A stretch of DNA of 5,837 nt from Deltaproteobacteria bacterium. GTDB lineage: Bacteria > SAR324 > JACQKK01. The notes beneath the pieces were generated by a model. The model was given only the letters and a program-made list of their open reading frames with translations, did no database searches and was not told the origin of the DNA. Shown here piece by piece: positions 4,670 to 5,837 of the stretch. Numbering within the stretch: the first letter of the stretch is position 1; each line of letters opens with the position of its first letter. Made by a program: the position numbers and the translations under genes. The stretch spans positions 1 to 5,837 of the forward strand of contig JAOUPZ010000204.1 in assembly GCA_029879595.1 (NCBI GenBank), in the 5' to 3' direction.

Positions 4670-5837
4670 ATGAGGCGTATTTATCATGTGTTTTTCCCCA
4701 CGAGCAAAACGGGGCCGAACAGCCATTGCAAAACCAGGAAAACAGATGTGCTGAAGGTTCCGATGGCCGCGATGACCGCGATGGGCCTGATGGCCGTGCT
4801 GACTTCAGGGACGGCGCTGCTGCTGGCGGGGTGCTCCGGCAAGGACGAAAAACGCCAGGACCAGGGACGGCAGCAGACCGCAGCGGCCAGCGCCCGTATC
4901 GATTGGAAGATGGCCAGTGCCTTTGAGGGCAGCGTGCCCCTGATGGGAACAGGCGGAGTGTATTTCAGTGAGACCCTTGAGAAGGCCTCGGGGGGGGCGG
5001 TCAGGATCAGGTTCAATAATCCGGGCGAACTGGTCCCGGCGCTGGATGTGTTCGCGGCCACCAGCGAGGGGCGGGTTGACGCGGCCTGGTCCGCCGCCGG
5101 GTACTGGAGCGAAAAGATACCCGCCGCCTCATTGTTCACCGGGGTGCCCTTCGGGCCGGACACAAGCGAATTCCTGGCCTGGCTGTATCACGGCGGGGGG
5201 CTCAGAATCTGGCAGGAAATCTACGGCCGGCACAATATCGTGCCCATCCCCTGCGGGGCCATCCCCCCGGAAGCCTCCGGCTGGTTCACCAAGCCCGTGA
5301 CCAGCCTGGAGCAGTTCAAGGGAATGAAGATCAGGTTCTACGGTCTGGGCGGCGAGGCCATGCAGAAACTGGGGGCCTCGGTGCAGCTGCTGGCCGCGGG
5401 TGAGATATACCAGGCCTTGGAGCGGAACATGCTCGACGCCACCGAATTCTCCCTGCCCAGCATCGACCGCAAGTACAACTTCAACAAGGTGGCCTCCCAT
5501 TATTATTTCCCCGGCTGGCATCAGCAGGTTTCCATTCTGGAACTGCTCATCAACAGGGAGCGCTGGAACGGTCTGTCCCCCGCCGATCAGGCACTGATCA
5601 ATGCGGTCTGCCGCGACACCATCGTGCAGAGCATCACCATGGGCGAATTCAGGCAGGGTGAGGCCCTGGATTATTTCAAGAACCAGGGAGTGGAGATTCA
5701 CTACTGGCCCGACTCCATCATCCAGGGATTCAAAAAGGCCTACGACGAGGTGGTGAAGGAGAAGCAGGCCGGAGACGCGGATTTCCGCCGGGTGTACCAG
5801 TCCTACGAATCCTTTCGTAAAAAATACTCGCCCTGGG
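4670..5837 (+). CDS. TRAP transporter substrate-binding lipoprotein, DctP/TakP type (3' end cut by window)
   Basis: This is the periplasmic binding component of a tripartite ATP-independent (sodium- or proton-driven) importer. From the start at 4670, 389 residues are in the window. Family pattern: WKMASAF (79-85), GELVPALDVFAA (119-130), PFGPDTSEFLAWLYHGGGL (160-178), GWFTKPVTSLEQFKGMKIRF (204-223), GLGGEAMQKLGA (225-236), AAGEIYQALERNMLDATEF (242-260), YYFPGWHQQ (278-286) and a terminal SFRKKYSPW, which normally lies within about 10 residues of the end. The GEIYQALE/ATEF/YYxPGWH set is closest to the 2-oxo acid (TakP) branch; the usual ATEW is ATEF here. A lipobox LAGC puts the lipidated Cys at residue 55. 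That is a very long leader, so an internal start (GTG 4748 or ATG 4763) may be the true one. dctQ/dctM-type permease genes would be expected just past the right edge. Substrate is unknown. Confidence 0.9.
   Translation, partial: MRRIYHVFFPTSKTGPNSHCKTRKTDVLKVPMAAMTAMGLMAVLTSGTALLLAGCSGKDEKRQDQGRQQTAAASARIDWKMASAFEGSVPLMGTGGVYFSETLEKASGGAVRIRFNNPGELVPALDVFAATSEGRVDAAWSAAGYWSEKIPAASLFTGVPFGPDTSEFLAWLYHGGGLRIWQEIYGRHNIVPIPCGAIPPEASGWFTKPVTSLEQFKGMKIRFYGLGGEAMQKLGASVQLLAAGEIYQALERNMLDATEFSLPSIDRKYNFNKVASHYYFPGWHQQVSILELLINRERWNGLSPADQALINAVCRDTIVQSITMGEFRQGEALDYFKNQGVEIHYWPDSIIQGFKKAYDEVVKEKQAGDADFRRVYQSYESFRKKYSPW

Noticed and set aside
4684..5163. Minus-strand frame opposite the TRAP gene
   Set aside because: The plus strand encodes continuous DctP-family sequence over the same bases.

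Overview
This is a G+C-rich Gram-negative (probably proteobacterial) chromosomal segment. The evidence is two exported solute-binding proteins, one with a Sec-type signal and one with a lipobox, and an ordinary biosynthetic operon. The sequence alone does not identify the genus.

Positions 1-461 hold no convincing gene. They contain a 33-bp tandem array whose every unit carries a 6-bp hairpin (15-204), a C-rich/G-rich hairpin resembling dispersed intergenic elements (256-282), two consecutive G-quadruplex-type G-run clusters (273-331) and a plausible sigma70-type promoter (363-391). Positions 462-2312 are a compact thiamin operon, thiS-thiG-thiE. It encodes the sulfur carrier, thiazole synthase and a ThiE/TenI-family thiamin phosphate synthase. 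Together these make the thiazole phosphate moiety and join it to the pyrimidine; thiC, thiD, thiF and thiH or thiO are not in the window. Replication-slippage-type repeats recur across the operon: a duplicated 12-mer at the start of thiG, a 13-bp pyrimidine repeat between thiG and thiE, and about eight 12-bp units inside thiE that insert a (Leu-Gln-Ala-Ala/Gly)n segment into the TIM barrel.

Positions 2346-4280 (minus strand, convergent with thiE) encode a YejA-like family 5 extracellular solute-binding protein. No permease gene lies beside it in the window. A noncoding divergent region (about 4296-4669), A+T-rich in its right half, separates it from a plus-strand TRAP transporter lipoprotein of the DctP/TakP type (4670 to the right edge). 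That gene is cut a few residues before its expected C-terminus.

No wholly new multi-gene system is evident. The most unusual items are the hairpin array, the repeat-expanded ThiE with a changed Mg-ligand motif, the stand-alone YejA-like protein, and short ORFs ending in ATGA overlaps at the starts of thiS and the TRAP gene.
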